Numbered from the stretch's first letter, positions 1 to 6,813 are shown. The stretch: DNA of 10,222 bases from DATNIC01 sp035604635 (GCA_035604635.1 DATNIC010000043.1:1-10222); one strand, 5' to 3'. Numbers and translations: made by a program. Notes: generated by a model from the sequence alone, not told the origin.

Positions 1-374
1 AGGAGATCGCCCCGGCGCCGCACGAGTTCCTCATCGAGAAGCTCAAGCCGAGCGCTTTTTTTGGGACGCCGCTCCTGAGCTTTTTGATCGAGCTCAACGT
101 CGATACGCTGCTGATCTGCGGGACGACGACTTCAGGCTGCGTGCGCGCGACGGTTCTGGACGCGTTCAACAACAACTATCACATTTCGATCGTCGAGGAA
201 TGCACGTTCGACCGCTTTGAAAGCTCGCATGCGATCAATCTTTTTGACATGAACGCCAAGTACGCCGACGTCGTCGGTGTCGATGAGGCGACCGACTACA
301 TGCGCGGCGTCGGACGCGGGCTCTATGACGACAAAATCGGCTTTTCCACCGAAACCGCGAAAGCTGGTATTTGA
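1..374 (+). CDS. Isochorismatase-family cysteine hydrolase, C-terminal part (5' end outside the window)
   Basis: The gene enters from the left edge, reads in the frame starting at base 3, and ends at TGA 372-374, giving about 123 visible residues. The motif GTTTSGCVRAT carries the expected nucleophilic cysteine (codon 138-140). The upstream segment IEKLKPSAFFGT carries a likely catalytic lysine (codon 39-41) and the family SAF-T signature. The late segment NLFDMNAKYADVV is typical of the N-carbamoylsarcosine amidase / maleamate amidohydrolase branch of the isochorismatase fold, which hydrolyses amide-type bonds in small cytoplasmic molecules. The aspartate of the usual Asp-Lys-Cys triad would lie outside the window. 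The family is clear. The substrate is not, because many members act on nicotinamide, carbamoyl or maleamate compounds. The gene is probably transcribed separately from rpsU, which has its own candidate promoter. Confidence 0.88.
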   Translation, partial: EIAPAPHEFLIEKLKPSAFFGTPLLSFLIELNVDTLLICGTTTSGCVRATVLDAFNNNYHISIVEECTFDRFESSHAINLFDMNAKYADVVGVDEATDYMRGVGRGLYDDKIGFSTETAKAGI

Positions 375-399
375 CGGCAGCGCACGCATATGATAACCT
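371..399 (+). promoter_or_regulatory. Candidate sigma-70-type promoter for rpsU
   Basis: A -35-like TTGACG at 371-376 overlaps the TGA of the upstream hydrolase gene. After a 17-base spacer comes TAACCT at 394-399, preceded by TG at 391-392, which makes an extended -10. The -35 matches 5 of 6 consensus positions and the -10 matches 3 of 6, including the key second A and last T. A more A/T-rich hexamer TATGAT at 389-394 is present, but it would leave a spacer of only 12 bases. Transcription would begin near 405, so the two hairpins further on would be in the RNA. This is a consensus match only. Confidence 0.42.
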
Positions 400-411
400 T
401 TCGCGTTGGGT

Positions 412-465
412 CTGCCGGAGCAGCGGCAGCAGATTTTGACGTGAGAACGTCGCGCGAAGGGAGGG
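412..465 (+). promoter_or_regulatory. Structured 5' leader of rpsU: two hairpins and a strong ribosome binding site
   Basis: Hairpin 1 pairs CTGCCG (412-417) with CGGCAG (424-429) around a 6-base loop, and is followed after a few bases by TTTT (434-437). Hairpin 2 pairs GACGT (438-442) with ACGTC (447-451), closing a GAGA tetraloop of the stable GNRA class; a T-G pair 437/452 can extend it. The purine-rich Shine-Dalgarno AAGGGAGGG (457-465) follows and ends 6 bases before the rpsU ATG. A second copy of CGGCAG at 375-380 could pair with 412-417 instead of hairpin 1, but only in RNA that reads through from the upstream gene. The element could be an autogenous control site for bS21, a weak terminator of the upstream gene, or simply leader structure. 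The pairings are visible; the function is inferred. Confidence 0.4.
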
Positions 466-471
466 TTGTTC

Positions 472-642
472 ATGGAAGTACGCGTTGCGCCCGGTGAAAC
501 GATCGAGAGTGCGCTTCGTCGCTTCAAGAAGGCCACCCAGAAAGCCGGCGTCCTTGCCGAAGCGCGGAAGCACGAGCACTACGAGAAGCCTAGCGTCCGC
601 CGTAAGAAGAAGTCGGCCGCTGCCCGTAAGCGCCGCTCCTAG
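472..642 (+). CDS. rpsU: Small ribosomal subunit protein bS21
   Basis: A 56-residue basic protein beginning MEVRVAPGETIESALRRFKK, the usual start of bS21 (hydrophobic strand, then E-x2-E-x-ALRRFKR-like helix). It ends in a lysine/arginine-rich tail (RRKKKSAAARKRR). The protein joins the 30S platform next to the 3' end of 16S rRNA and helps mRNA binding during initiation. The ATG has a strong Shine-Dalgarno sequence 6 bases upstream (457-465). The length is normal for the family. The gene heads a tight series and is followed after 2 bases by yqeY, the order known from Bacillota. It has a candidate promoter and a hairpin-rich leader of its own, which would fit separate control of this ribosomal protein. 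Confidence 0.96.
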   Translation: MEVRVAPGETIESALRRFKKATQKAGVLAEARKHEHYEKPSVRRKKKSAAARKRRS

Positions 643-644
643 CC

Positions 645-1088
645 TTGGCGATTCGCGACCGGATCAGCGCTGATCTTAAGGAAGCGATGAAAGCCCGAGA
701 TCAGGTGCGCCTAGATACCCTGCGCGGCGCCCTCTCGGGCTTTACGTATCGTAAGGTCGAGGCCGGGCACGAGCTCACCGAAGACGAGGAACTCGAGGTC
801 ATTCGCCGCCTGGTGAAACAGCGCGGCGACTCGATCACCGAATACGGGAAGGCCGGCCGTACGGAATTGGTAGCAAAGGAAACGCGGGAACGGGAGATCT
901 TGCAGGCTTATCTTCCGGCTCAGAAATCGCCCGACGAGATCCGCACGGTGGTGAAGGGGATCATCGCGGGGCTCCCCGAGGGGGGCCGCAATCAGGGCGC
1001 GGTGATGAAGGTCGCGATGCCCCAGCTCAAAGCCGTTGCCGACGGGAATCTGGTCCGCCAGATCGTCGTCGAGGAACTCGGCGCGTAA
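645..1088 (+). CDS. yqeY: GatB/YqeY domain protein
   Basis: A 147-residue cytoplasmic protein. Its start, a family-typical ADLKEAMKARDQVRLDTLR segment, and its end, GGRNQGAVMKVAMPQLKAVADG followed by a short helix, match stand-alone YqeY proteins. These correspond to the tRNA-binding C-terminal domain of GatB, a subunit of the Glu-tRNA(Gln)/Asp-tRNA(Asn) amidotransferase. The role of stand-alone YqeY is not settled, so a tRNA-related function is only inferred by homology. The start is TTG at 645, two bases after the rpsU stop. An in-frame stop at 627 excludes a longer form, and the first internal ATG (687) would remove the conserved N-terminal helix. No clear Shine-Dalgarno sequence precedes it, so translation is probably coupled to rpsU. 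Confidence 0.93.
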   Translation: MAIRDRISADLKEAMKARDQVRLDTLRGALSGFTYRKVEAGHELTEDEELEVIRRLVKQRGDSITEYGKAGRTELVAKETREREILQAYLPAQKSPDEIRTVVKGIIAGLPEGGRNQGAVMKVAMPQLKAVADGNLVRQIVVEELGA

Positions 1089-1119
1089 CCACGAGCGGGC
1101 ACAGGCGGTAGACAGTACC

Positions 1120-2439
1120 GTGAACGTGCGCCGGCTCGTCCTCTTCATATTGACCGCGTTCGGCCTAGCCGGCGCAGGGATGCATGCGAGCGCCGGTGCG
1201 GCACCCGAGACCGTAATCGTGGTTCCGATTCGCGGGACCATCGACGCCGGTATGGCGCACCTGACGCAGCGCGCGGTCGACGAAGCGCGCGCGCGCCATG
1301 CCGCGATCGTCCTGGACGTCAATACCTTCGGTGGCCTCGTCGCGTCGGCGACCGAGATCCGCGATGCGCTCATGGGGTCTGGCGTCCCGGTGCTGGCCTT
1401 CGTCGGTCAGCGAGCTTGGTCGGCCGGGGCGCTGGTCACGCTGTCGGCACAACGCATCACGCTTGGCCCCGCGGCGAGTATCGGCGATGCCGAGCCGATC
1501 CCGAAGACCGCCAAGACGGTCTCGGCGCTGCGCGGCGAATTCGAGTCGACGGCCGTCGAGCATCACCGCGATCGCCGGATCGCCGCCGCGATGGTCGACG
1601 CATCGCTCGACGTCCCCGGCGTCAAGGCACCCGGGAGCATCCTGACGTTGACGGCCGATCGCGCCGTCGCTCTGCACGTTGCCGATTCGATTCAGCCCGA
1701 CTTACGCAGCGCGATGCGCGCGTGGGGTCTGGAGCGCGCGCAAGTCGTGAACGCCGACTACACCTGGGCGGAACGTTTGGCGCGCTTTGCGACCGACCCG
1801 CAGGTCAGCGGCCTGCTCCTTTCGATCGGGATGCTCGGCCTGTTGATCGAAATGCAGACGCTGCACGGGATTGCGGGCACGATCGGCGTCCTCGCATTCG
1901 GCCTGTTTTTCGGGACGCACGTCTATGCGGGCTTCAGCAACACGCTGGTCATCGGGCTCGCGGTCCTGGGCGTCATCGCGATCCTCTTCGAGTTGCACGT
2001 CGTGCCCGGACACGGGGTGGCCGGGATGCTCGGCGTCATCGCACTCGTTGCGGCCGTCGTATTGGCATTTGGCCTGCCCTTCATGTTCGTCGCCGCCCAA
2101 TCGCTCTCGATAGCGATCGTGCTTTCCGTTTTGTTCTTCTGGCTGACGACGCGGATCTTCCCGGAGAATGCGTTCGTCCAGCGTTTGGCGCTGACCGCAT
2201 CGCAGGGGCCGGACTACGTCGCGAGCAGCGACTATTCGTCGCTCCTGGGCAAGACCGGGGTCGCGACGTCGTATCTACGGCCCGCGGGCGTCGCCAACGT
2301 CGAGGGCCGGCGCATCGACGTGCTGACGCAGGGCGACTTTTTGCCGGCAGGGACGCCGATCAAAATCACACGCGTCGAGGGCGCGCGCATTTTCGTGGTT
2401 CCAATCGAAGAAGCCACAGCAGCACTGGAAGGGAGCTAA
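1120..2439 (+). CDS. nfeD: NfeD-family membrane-bound serine protease (YqeZ-like, long form)
   Basis: A 439-residue protein starting at GTG 1120, with a purine-rich AGGCGG about 11 bases upstream. Domains in order: a signal peptide (about 1-28, likely cleavage after HASAGA), a ClpP-like protease domain (about 30-215), around five membrane segments (about 230-342) and an OB-fold NfeD domain (about 370-432). In WSAGA, Ser101 is the likely nucleophile. Aligned by eye with the archaeal 1510-N protease (Ser97/Lys138, recalled from memory), Lys132 takes the lysine position, so a Ser-Lys dyad seems intact. Long NfeD proteins are found next to flotillin/stomatin genes and are thought to act with them at the membrane. 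The adjacent floA fits this. A longer reading to 1036 would run into yqeY and would put a poorly fitting segment before the signal peptide, so GTG 1120 is preferred. Confidence 0.92.
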   Translation: MNVRRLVLFILTAFGLAGAGMHASAGAAPETVIVVPIRGTIDAGMAHLTQRAVDEARARHAAIVLDVNTFGGLVASATEIRDALMGSGVPVLAFVGQRAWSAGALVTLSAQRITLGPAASIGDAEPIPKTAKTVSALRGEFESTAVEHHRDRRIAAAMVDASLDVPGVKAPGSILTLTADRAVALHVADSIQPDLRSAMRAWGLERAQVVNADYTWAERLARFATDPQVSGLLLSIGMLGLLIEMQTLHGIAGTIGVLAFGLFFGTHVYAGFSNTLVIGLAVLGVIAILFELHVVPGHGVAGMLGVIALVAAVVLAFGLPFMFVAAQSLSIAIVLSVLFFWLTTRIFPENAFVQRLALTASQGPDYVASSDYSSLLGKTGVATSYLRPAGVANVEGRRIDVLTQGDFLPAGTPIKITRVEGARIFVVPIEEATAALEGS

Positions 2440-2441
2440 CT

Positions 2442-3458
2442 TTGCTCGGCGTGGGGATTTTTTCCGGACTCGTCATCATTGCGATCGTCATCGGCGTGAT
2501 GCTATTCCTCTACTACTTCCCGCTCGGAATGTGGATCCGCACGATAGCGGCGGGCGTCCCGATCTCGATGCTTTCGTTGATCCGCATGCGAATCATCGGC
2601 ATTCCACCTGCCATCATCGTGAACAATCTCGTTCGCGCGCGCAAAGCGGGACTCTCGCTGACGATCGATCAGATGCAATCGCACGTCCTGGCCGGCGGAA
2701 ACATCGACCGCGTCGTCCTTGCGATGATCGCGGCACAGCGCGCGCAGATTCCGCTCGAATGGCAGCGTGCGGCCGCAATCGACTTAGCGGGCCGCGACGT
2801 TCTCGAGGCGCTGCAAACGTCGGTGAACCCGAAGGTGATCGAGACGCCGATTTTCCAGGGCGTCGCGCAGAACGGGATTCAGCTCAACGTCAAGGCGCGA
2901 ATTACCGTGCGCAGTAACCTCGACCGGTACGTCGGCGGGGCCGGCGAGCCGACGATCGTCGCGCGCGTCGGCGAGGGCGTCGTCTCGGCCGTCGGTGCGG
3001 CCGTCGATCACAAGGAAGTCCTCGAGTACCCCGATCGGATCTCGAAGGCGGTGCTGCACAAGGGACTCGATGCCGGGACGGCGTTCGAAATCGTTTCGAT
3101 CGACATCGCCGACGTCGACGTCGGCAAGAACATCGGCGCCGAGCTGCAGATGTCGCAAGCCGAGGCCGACCGGCGCATCGCGCAAGCGAAGGCCGCGGAG
3201 CGGCAATATGCGGCGCAGGCAGGCGAGCAGGAGCAGCGTGCGGAGACGCAGCGGATGCGGGCGAAGCTCGTCGAGGCCGAAGCGCAGATCCCGCAGGCGA
3301 TCGCGGAGGCGTTCCGGAGCGGCAACTTGGGCGTGATGGACTACTACCGCCTGAACAACATCAAGGCCGACGCCGAGATGCGCAGCGCTATCGGAAGCGG
3401 CGTGAGCCGTGAGGACCGCGGCGAGACGCCGCCCGCGCCGCCGGCGCCGAAGAGCTGA
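2442..3458 (+). CDS. floA: Flotillin-like membrane scaffold protein FloA
   Basis: A 338-residue protein, close to the 331 of B. subtilis FloA (YqfA). It has an N-terminal membrane anchor (about residues 5-27), a short cytoplasmic lead-in, an SPFH/PHB domain (about 120-235, including PIFQGVAQNGIQLNVKARITVR and the IDIADVDVGKNIGAEL segment), a long alanine/glutamate-rich helix (about 235-290, likely coiled coil), the family YYRLNNIKAD segment (about 301-310) and a proline-rich tail. Flotillins oligomerise on the inner face of the membrane and organise microdomains. The TTG start at 2442 is set by the Shine-Dalgarno sequence GGAAGGGAG (2427-2435), 6 bases upstream, inside the 3' end of nfeD. The reading frame stays open far upstream through nfeD, but that is a high-GC side effect. 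The gap from nfeD is 2 bases, so the two are very likely co-translated. Confidence 0.96.
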   Translation: MLGVGIFSGLVIIAIVIGVMLFLYYFPLGMWIRTIAAGVPISMLSLIRMRIIGIPPAIIVNNLVRARKAGLSLTIDQMQSHVLAGGNIDRVVLAMIAAQRAQIPLEWQRAAAIDLAGRDVLEALQTSVNPKVIETPIFQGVAQNGIQLNVKARITVRSNLDRYVGGAGEPTIVARVGEGVVSAVGAAVDHKEVLEYPDRISKAVLHKGLDAGTAFEIVSIDIADVDVGKNIGAELQMSQAEADRRIAQAKAAERQYAAQAGEQEQRAETQRMRAKLVEAEAQIPQAIAEAFRSGNLGVMDYYRLNNIKADAEMRSAIGSGVSREDRGETPPAPPAPKS

Positions 3459-3628
3459 TGGCAGACCCTGGGGAACAACCGGTGGCCGAGACCGAACTCG
3501 AACGGCGGGCACGCCTGATTCGCCTCTTCCAGACGCCGGAGCGGCTCCTGGAGGCGGTCATCGCGGCCGAGGTCCTCGCCCCTCCGCTTGCTCTGAGGAC
3601 AACTTCTACCGACCGGCGGACGTTCTAG
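3458..3628 (+). CDS. Small hypothetical protein, 56 residues, between floA and phoH
   Basis: The ATG at 3458 shares one base with the floA stop (TGATG). The frame runs 56 codons to TAG 3626-3628. The product has an acidic start, then a helix-prone central part with LERRARLIRLFQTPERLLEA and AAEVLAPPLALR, then a polar tail. No signal peptide or membrane segment is visible. I do not recognise the family. In Bacillota this slot holds yqfB/C/D, but I see no resemblance. The stop-start overlap and the tight packing make translation by coupling plausible. It lies in the same frame as phoH, with only the amber codon and two sense codons between them, so it could instead be the remains of an N-terminal extension of phoH. 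The phoH product is already of normal length without it. Confidence 0.6.
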   Translation: MADPGEQPVAETELERRARLIRLFQTPERLLEAVIAAEVLAPPLALRTTSTDRRTF

Positions 3629-3634
3629 AGAGTA

Positions 3635-4606
3635 GTGAAGGAAGCCGCGCGCAGCTCCTCGGCCGAGCGGATCTTTGAGGTCGCCGATCTCGATCATCTG
3701 CAGTTCTATGGCCGCCACGATCAGAACCTGACTGCGCTCGAAACGTTACTCCCGGTGGTCGTGCGGGTCGACGGTGACCGGCTGCACGTGAGCGGCGAAT
3801 CGGAGGCGGTCACGCGCGCAGGCCACGTCATCGATCAGATGCTCGCGGCCGTCCGGCGCGGGACGCAGCTGACACCGGACGACGTCAGGCTTGCAGCCAA
3901 AGCGACGCAAGACGACCGTGCAGCGACGATCCCCTCGACGTTGTTCACGACGCCGCGCGGTAAGGAGATTCGCCCGAAGAGCGAGGGCCAGCGCGCGTTC
4001 GTCGCCAGCATCGAGGCACGGGGTCTGACGATTGGGACGGGCCCCGCCGGGACCGGGAAGACCTTCCTCGCCGTCGTGATGGCCGTGCGGGCCCTGCGTC
4101 ACCGTGAGGTCGCGCGCGTGATCCTCACGCGGCCGGCCGTCGAAGCCGGAGAAAAGCTGGGCTTCCTGCCCGGCGACGTCAAGGAAAAAGTCGATCCGTA
4201 TCTGCGTCCGCTCTACGACGCGCTCGGTGAGCTGCTCGACGACCAAGTCGTCGGTCGCTATCTCGAGCGCGGGATCATCGAGGTCGCGCCGCTCGCATAC
4301 ATGCGCGGCCGGACGCTCGCCGATGCCTTCATCATTTTGGACGAAGCCCAAAACGCGACGCGCGAACAACTCAAGATGTTCCTCACCCGCCTCGGTTCAG
4401 GATCCAGGATGGTCGTGACCGGCGATCCGACGCAAATCGACTTGCCGGCCGGCGCGCGCAGCGGTTTGCTCGACGCGCATCGGTTGTTCGACGAGGTCGA
4501 AGAGATCGGGATCATCGAGCTTGGGACCGCAGACGTCGTCCGTCCGTCCCTCGTCGGGAAAATCATCGAGGCGTATGCCCGTCTATCTCAAGAACACCAC
4601 CCGTAG
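3635..4606 (+). CDS. phoH: PhoH-family ATPase (YbeZ-like)
   Basis: A 323-residue protein, the usual length (B. subtilis PhoH about 319). The N-terminal part (about 20-75; FYGRHDQNLTALE and the following HVSGESEAV) resembles the KH-like lead domain. The ATPase core follows: Walker A GPAGTGKT at 136-143, sensor-type segments ILTRPAVEAGEKLGFLPGD and DPYLRPLYDAL, Walker B FIILDEAQN at 232-240, and VTGDPTQIDLP at 261-271. The C-terminal motif usually read as DVVRHxLV is here DVVRPSLV, with proline instead of histidine. PhoH/YbeZ proteins are linked to RNA metabolism and ribosome maturation with YbeY, whose gene overlaps this one by 32 bases. The GTG start at 3635 has only a weak AGAGAG before it. 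An in-frame stop at 3626 excludes a longer form. Confidence 0.96.
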   Translation: MKEAARSSSAERIFEVADLDHLQFYGRHDQNLTALETLLPVVVRVDGDRLHVSGESEAVTRAGHVIDQMLAAVRRGTQLTPDDVRLAAKATQDDRAATIPSTLFTTPRGKEIRPKSEGQRAFVASIEARGLTIGTGPAGTGKTFLAVVMAVRALRHREVARVILTRPAVEAGEKLGFLPGDVKEKVDPYLRPLYDALGELLDDQVVGRYLERGIIEVAPLAYMRGRTLADAFIILDEAQNATREQLKMFLTRLGSGSRMVVTGDPTQIDLPAGARSGLLDAHRLFDEVEEIGIIELGTADVVRPSLVGKIIEAYARLSQEHHP

Positions 4607-5024
4607 GAAAGGGTTCGATCAGACACGGCTGCAGCTCGATGTCGAGCGGCTGCTCGAAGCGATCGGCGAGAAGGGATCGAGTGTCTCGTTGAGTCTCGTG
4701 CGGGACCAGGCGATTCGCGAGCTCAACCGCGAGTACCGCGGACGAGACGCGGCCACCGACGTATTGAGTTTCGCGTTGCTCGATGCGCACGACGCGCGTG
4801 GACCGCACGAACGGCTCTTAGGCGACATCGTGATCAGTCTCGATACCGCGTTGAGGCAGGCGGCCGAATACGATGCGACGCTCGAAATGGAGATTCGGCG
4901 GCTGTTGATTCATGGACTGCTGCATTTGATGGGACACGATCACGAGCGCGCCGGCGAACGAACCAAGATGGAACGCGAAGAGCAGCGGCTCGCCGGCGTG
5001 ATCGGGCTGCCATGGCCCTACTGA
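4575..5024 (+). CDS. ybeY: Endoribonuclease YbeY (16S rRNA maturation and ribosome quality control)
   Basis: A 149-residue protein with the zinc motif HGLLHLMGHDH (His113, His117, His123; H-x3-H-x5-H) and the family segment LNREYRGRDAATDVLSFAL (about 50-68). The motif usually reads GYDH; here it is GHDH, which keeps all three zinc ligands. YbeY takes part in 16S rRNA 3'-end processing and in quality control of 70S ribosomes. The start ATG 4575 gives MPVYLKN, matching the normal first beta strand. It lies 32 bases inside the end of phoH, with GAGG 3 bases upstream. A longer frame to 4521 exists but reads as out-of-frame phoH sequence and has no conserved features. The phoH-ybeY pairing is widely conserved, although many Bacillota place the HD-domain gene yqfF (pgpH) between them, which is missing here. 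Confidence 0.96.
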   Translation: MPVYLKNTTRRKGFDQTRLQLDVERLLEAIGEKGSSVSLSLVRDQAIRELNREYRGRDAATDVLSFALLDAHDARGPHERLLGDIVISLDTALRQAAEYDATLEMEIRRLLIHGLLHLMGHDHERAGERTKMEREEQRLAGVIGLPWPY

Positions 5025-5025
5025 A

Positions 5026-5370
5026 ATGAGGAGCAAGTCGTTCGGCGAGGCCTTGCGCCACGCACGGGCCGGCTTCACGTACGCCCTCGCGACGCAATGG
5101 AACATGCGCGTCCACGTTATCGTCGCGCTGCTCGTCCTTTTGGCCGCGTACCGCCTGCATGTCGCGCGTCCGTCTCTGCTCGCGATCGTCCTGGTCATCG
5201 CGCTCGTGATCTCGGTTGAGTTGCTCAACACTGCGATTGAAGCGGTCGTCGATCTGTACAGTCCGGCCGAACACCCGCTGGCAAGGGTAGCCAAGGACTG
5301 CGCTGCGGCGGCCGTCTTGGTCGCCGCACTGGCCGCCGTGGCGGTCGGCGTCCTGGTCTTCTTACCGTAG
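5026..5370 (+). CDS. dgkA: Diacylglycerol kinase / undecaprenol kinase, DgkA type
   Basis: A 114-residue integral membrane protein with an amphipathic start and three membrane helices (about 30-42, 48-68, 94-113). It has the DgkA signature ELLNTAIEAVVDL (65-77), with Glu65, Asn68, Glu72 and Asp76 matching E. coli Glu69, Asn72, Glu76 and Asp80, and the KD motif at 90-91. The segment TQWNMRVH has glutamine at position 24 where E. coli has Glu28, a metal-associated residue. I recall Gln here in other bacterial members, so I do not read it as loss of function. In Gram-positive-type lineages this family phosphorylates undecaprenol and so feeds the lipid carrier pool for the cell wall. The ATG lies one base after the ybeY stop, with no clear Shine-Dalgarno sequence, suggesting coupling. 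Confidence 0.95.
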   Translation: MRSKSFGEALRHARAGFTYALATQWNMRVHVIVALLVLLAAYRLHVARPSLLAIVLVIALVISVELLNTAIEAVVDLYSPAEHPLARVAKDCAAAAVLVAALAAVAVGVLVFLP

Positions 5371-5396
5371 CCCAGTTCGCGCCCCGCCCGGCCCTA

Positions 5397-5405
5397 TGCT
5401 ATAAT
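5397..5405 (+). promoter_or_regulatory. Extended -10 promoter element upstream of the CNNM/CBS transporter gene
   Basis: TGCTATAAT at 5397-5405 combines the TGn extension with a perfect TATAAT, in an otherwise very GC-rich gap between dgkA and the transporter gene. The matching -35 region (TTCGCG at 5376-5381, spacer 18) is poor, which is acceptable for an extended -10 promoter. Transcription would begin near 5412, giving an untranslated leader of about 67-76 bases that is rich in C and shows no strong hairpin or Shine-Dalgarno sequence. The element probably starts the second gene series (transporter to DUF1292), though read-through from dgkA is also possible. Confidence 0.55.
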
Positions 5406-5478
5406 GTGCCAGTTTGAGCAGCGACCCTCTACCTGATCGACCCCACCGTACCCGGCCCGCGTTGGCCCGTCCCTGTTC

Positions 5479-6813
5479 GTGGAAACGATGGCCGAGCTGA
5501 ACGCCCACTGGGGTGAGATCGTCGCGCTGGTGCTCCTCACCGGCGCGGCTGCGTTTTTCGCCGCGTCGGAGACGGCGCTGATCTCGCTTTCCCGGATCCA
5601 TGCCCGCTCGATGGTCGAGCGCGGCGTCAAGCAAGGGCCGGCGATCCTCCGTTTGGTCGAGCGGCGCAACAAGGTCCTCACGACGATCCTCGTCGGGAAC
5701 ACGATCGTGCTGTTGGGGACCCAGTCGCTGGCGACCACGCTGTTCATCGAGCTGGGCGTACCCCAAGCGGCGCTCTGGTCCACCGTCCTTATGACCGTCG
5801 TGATCTTGCTCTTCGGCGAGATCATCCCAAAGACGGTCGCCGTTTCGGATGCCGAACGCTGGGCGCTTCGGCTGGCGCCGTTCCTGCGCCGGGTCGCATT
5901 CGTGCTCAGTCCTCTCGCAAGCGCGGCGCTCGCGGTCACCAACGTCGTCGTCCGCGTCCTGCGCCTCGCTCCGTCGTCGCGCGGGCCGTTCATCACGGAA
6001 GACGATATCCGCACCCTGGTCGACGTCGGCGCCGAACAAAAAGTCCTCGAGGAGCAAGAGCGCGACCTGATCCACTCGATCATCGAGTTCGGCGATACGA
6101 TTGCGCGCGAAGTGATGACGCCGCGGCCCGACATGGTCTGCGTCGAAGTCTCGCAGCCGACGACGCGCGCGCTCGATCTCGTCATCGCTGAAGGCTACTC
6201 GAAGCTTCCCGTTTACGAGGAGACGATCGACAACGTCATTGGGGTGATTCACGATCGCGAGCTGCTCATCAGTCTCGCCAATGGGACGCTGATATCGGCG
6301 CCGATGCGCTCGCTCATGCGCCCGGTAACGCACGTTCCGGATACCAAGCGCGTTTCCGAACTGCTCCGGGAGATGCAGCGCGGAAAGTTTTCCGTTGCGA
6401 TCGTGGTCGACGAATACGGCGGGACGGCCGGGCTGGTTACGATGGAAGATCTACTCGAAGAGATCGTCGGCGAGATCCGCGACGAGCATGATGAGGGCGA
6501 AGAGGAACCGATCGTCGTGATTGCGCCGGACGAGTCGGTCGTCGACGCCGGTATGAACATCGAGGATGTCAACGACAAGCTCGGGACGCATCTGCCGCAC
6601 GATGACTTCGAGACGATCGGCGGGTATACGGTCGGATTGTTCGGGCGCCTGCCCCACGAAGGCGAAGAGATCTCCGCCGGCGACGGCGTGAAGCTGCGCG
6701 TCGAGCGGACCCGCGGAAAGCGCATTCTGCGGGTGCGCGTCTTGACGAACGGGAAGGCGCACTCGACGGAACAACCCGAGCCCTCCGGCGGCAATGGCGT
6801 CCACGCCGGCTGA
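5479..6813 (+). CDS. CNNM-domain / CBS-pair transporter (HlyC/CorC 'hemolysin-like' family)
   Basis: A 444-residue membrane protein. The DUF21/CNNM domain (about 1-165, four membrane segments) carries FFAASETALISLSR (26-39), GNTIVLLGTQ and FGEIIPKT (112-119). Then come the EEQERDLIHSIIEFGD linker, a CBS pair (about 212-335, starting EVMTPRPDMV, with VVDEYGGTAGLVTMEDLLEEIVGEI at its end) and the CorC/HlyC C-terminal domain (about 345-425, DFETIGGYTVGLFGRLP). The family is associated with magnesium and other divalent cation export; hemolysin is a historical name. The GTG at 5479 is the first possible start after an in-frame stop at 5434. The ATG at 5488, with GGAAA just upstream, would give a protein three residues shorter and is equally plausible. 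The 3' end overlaps cdd by 20 bases. In Bacillota and Actinobacteria this gene type also sits near ybeY and cdd. Confidence 0.94.
   Translation: METMAELNAHWGEIVALVLLTGAAAFFAASETALISLSRIHARSMVERGVKQGPAILRLVERRNKVLTTILVGNTIVLLGTQSLATTLFIELGVPQAALWSTVLMTVVILLFGEIIPKTVAVSDAERWALRLAPFLRRVAFVLSPLASAALAVTNVVVRVLRLAPSSRGPFITEDDIRTLVDVGAEQKVLEEQERDLIHSIIEFGDTIAREVMTPRPDMVCVEVSQPTTRALDLVIAEGYSKLPVYEETIDNVIGVIHDRELLISLANGTLISAPMRSLMRPVTHVPDTKRVSELLREMQRGKFSVAIVVDEYGGTAGLVTMEDLLEEIVGEIRDEHDEGEEEPIVVIAPDESVVDAGMNIEDVNDKLGTHLPHDDFETIGGYTVGLFGRLPHEGEEISAGDGVKLRVERTRGKRILRVRVLTNGKAHSTEQPEPSGGNGVHAG

Noticed and set aside
56..62. Run of seven T in the isochorismatase-family gene, possible slippage or terminator
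   Set aside because: It encodes Phe-Phe in the expected SAFFGT motif and the frame continues normally. No hairpin precedes it.
1416..2441. Long same-strand open stretch upstream of floA, in its frame
   Set aside because: It overlaps the nfeD protease and membrane domains in another frame, is Arg-rich and repetitive, and has no motifs. The floA start is fixed by GGAAGGGAG at 2427-2435.
2784..3512. Antisense open frame (242 codons) opposite floA
   Set aside because: Arg/Leu-rich shadow of a well-supported gene, with no recognisable domain.
5362..6333. Long antisense open frame (323 codons) opposite the CNNM/CBS gene
   Set aside because: It lies opposite a strongly supported gene, has low-complexity Arg/Asp/Glu-rich composition and no family motifs. 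GC-rich codon use routinely opens the reverse frames.
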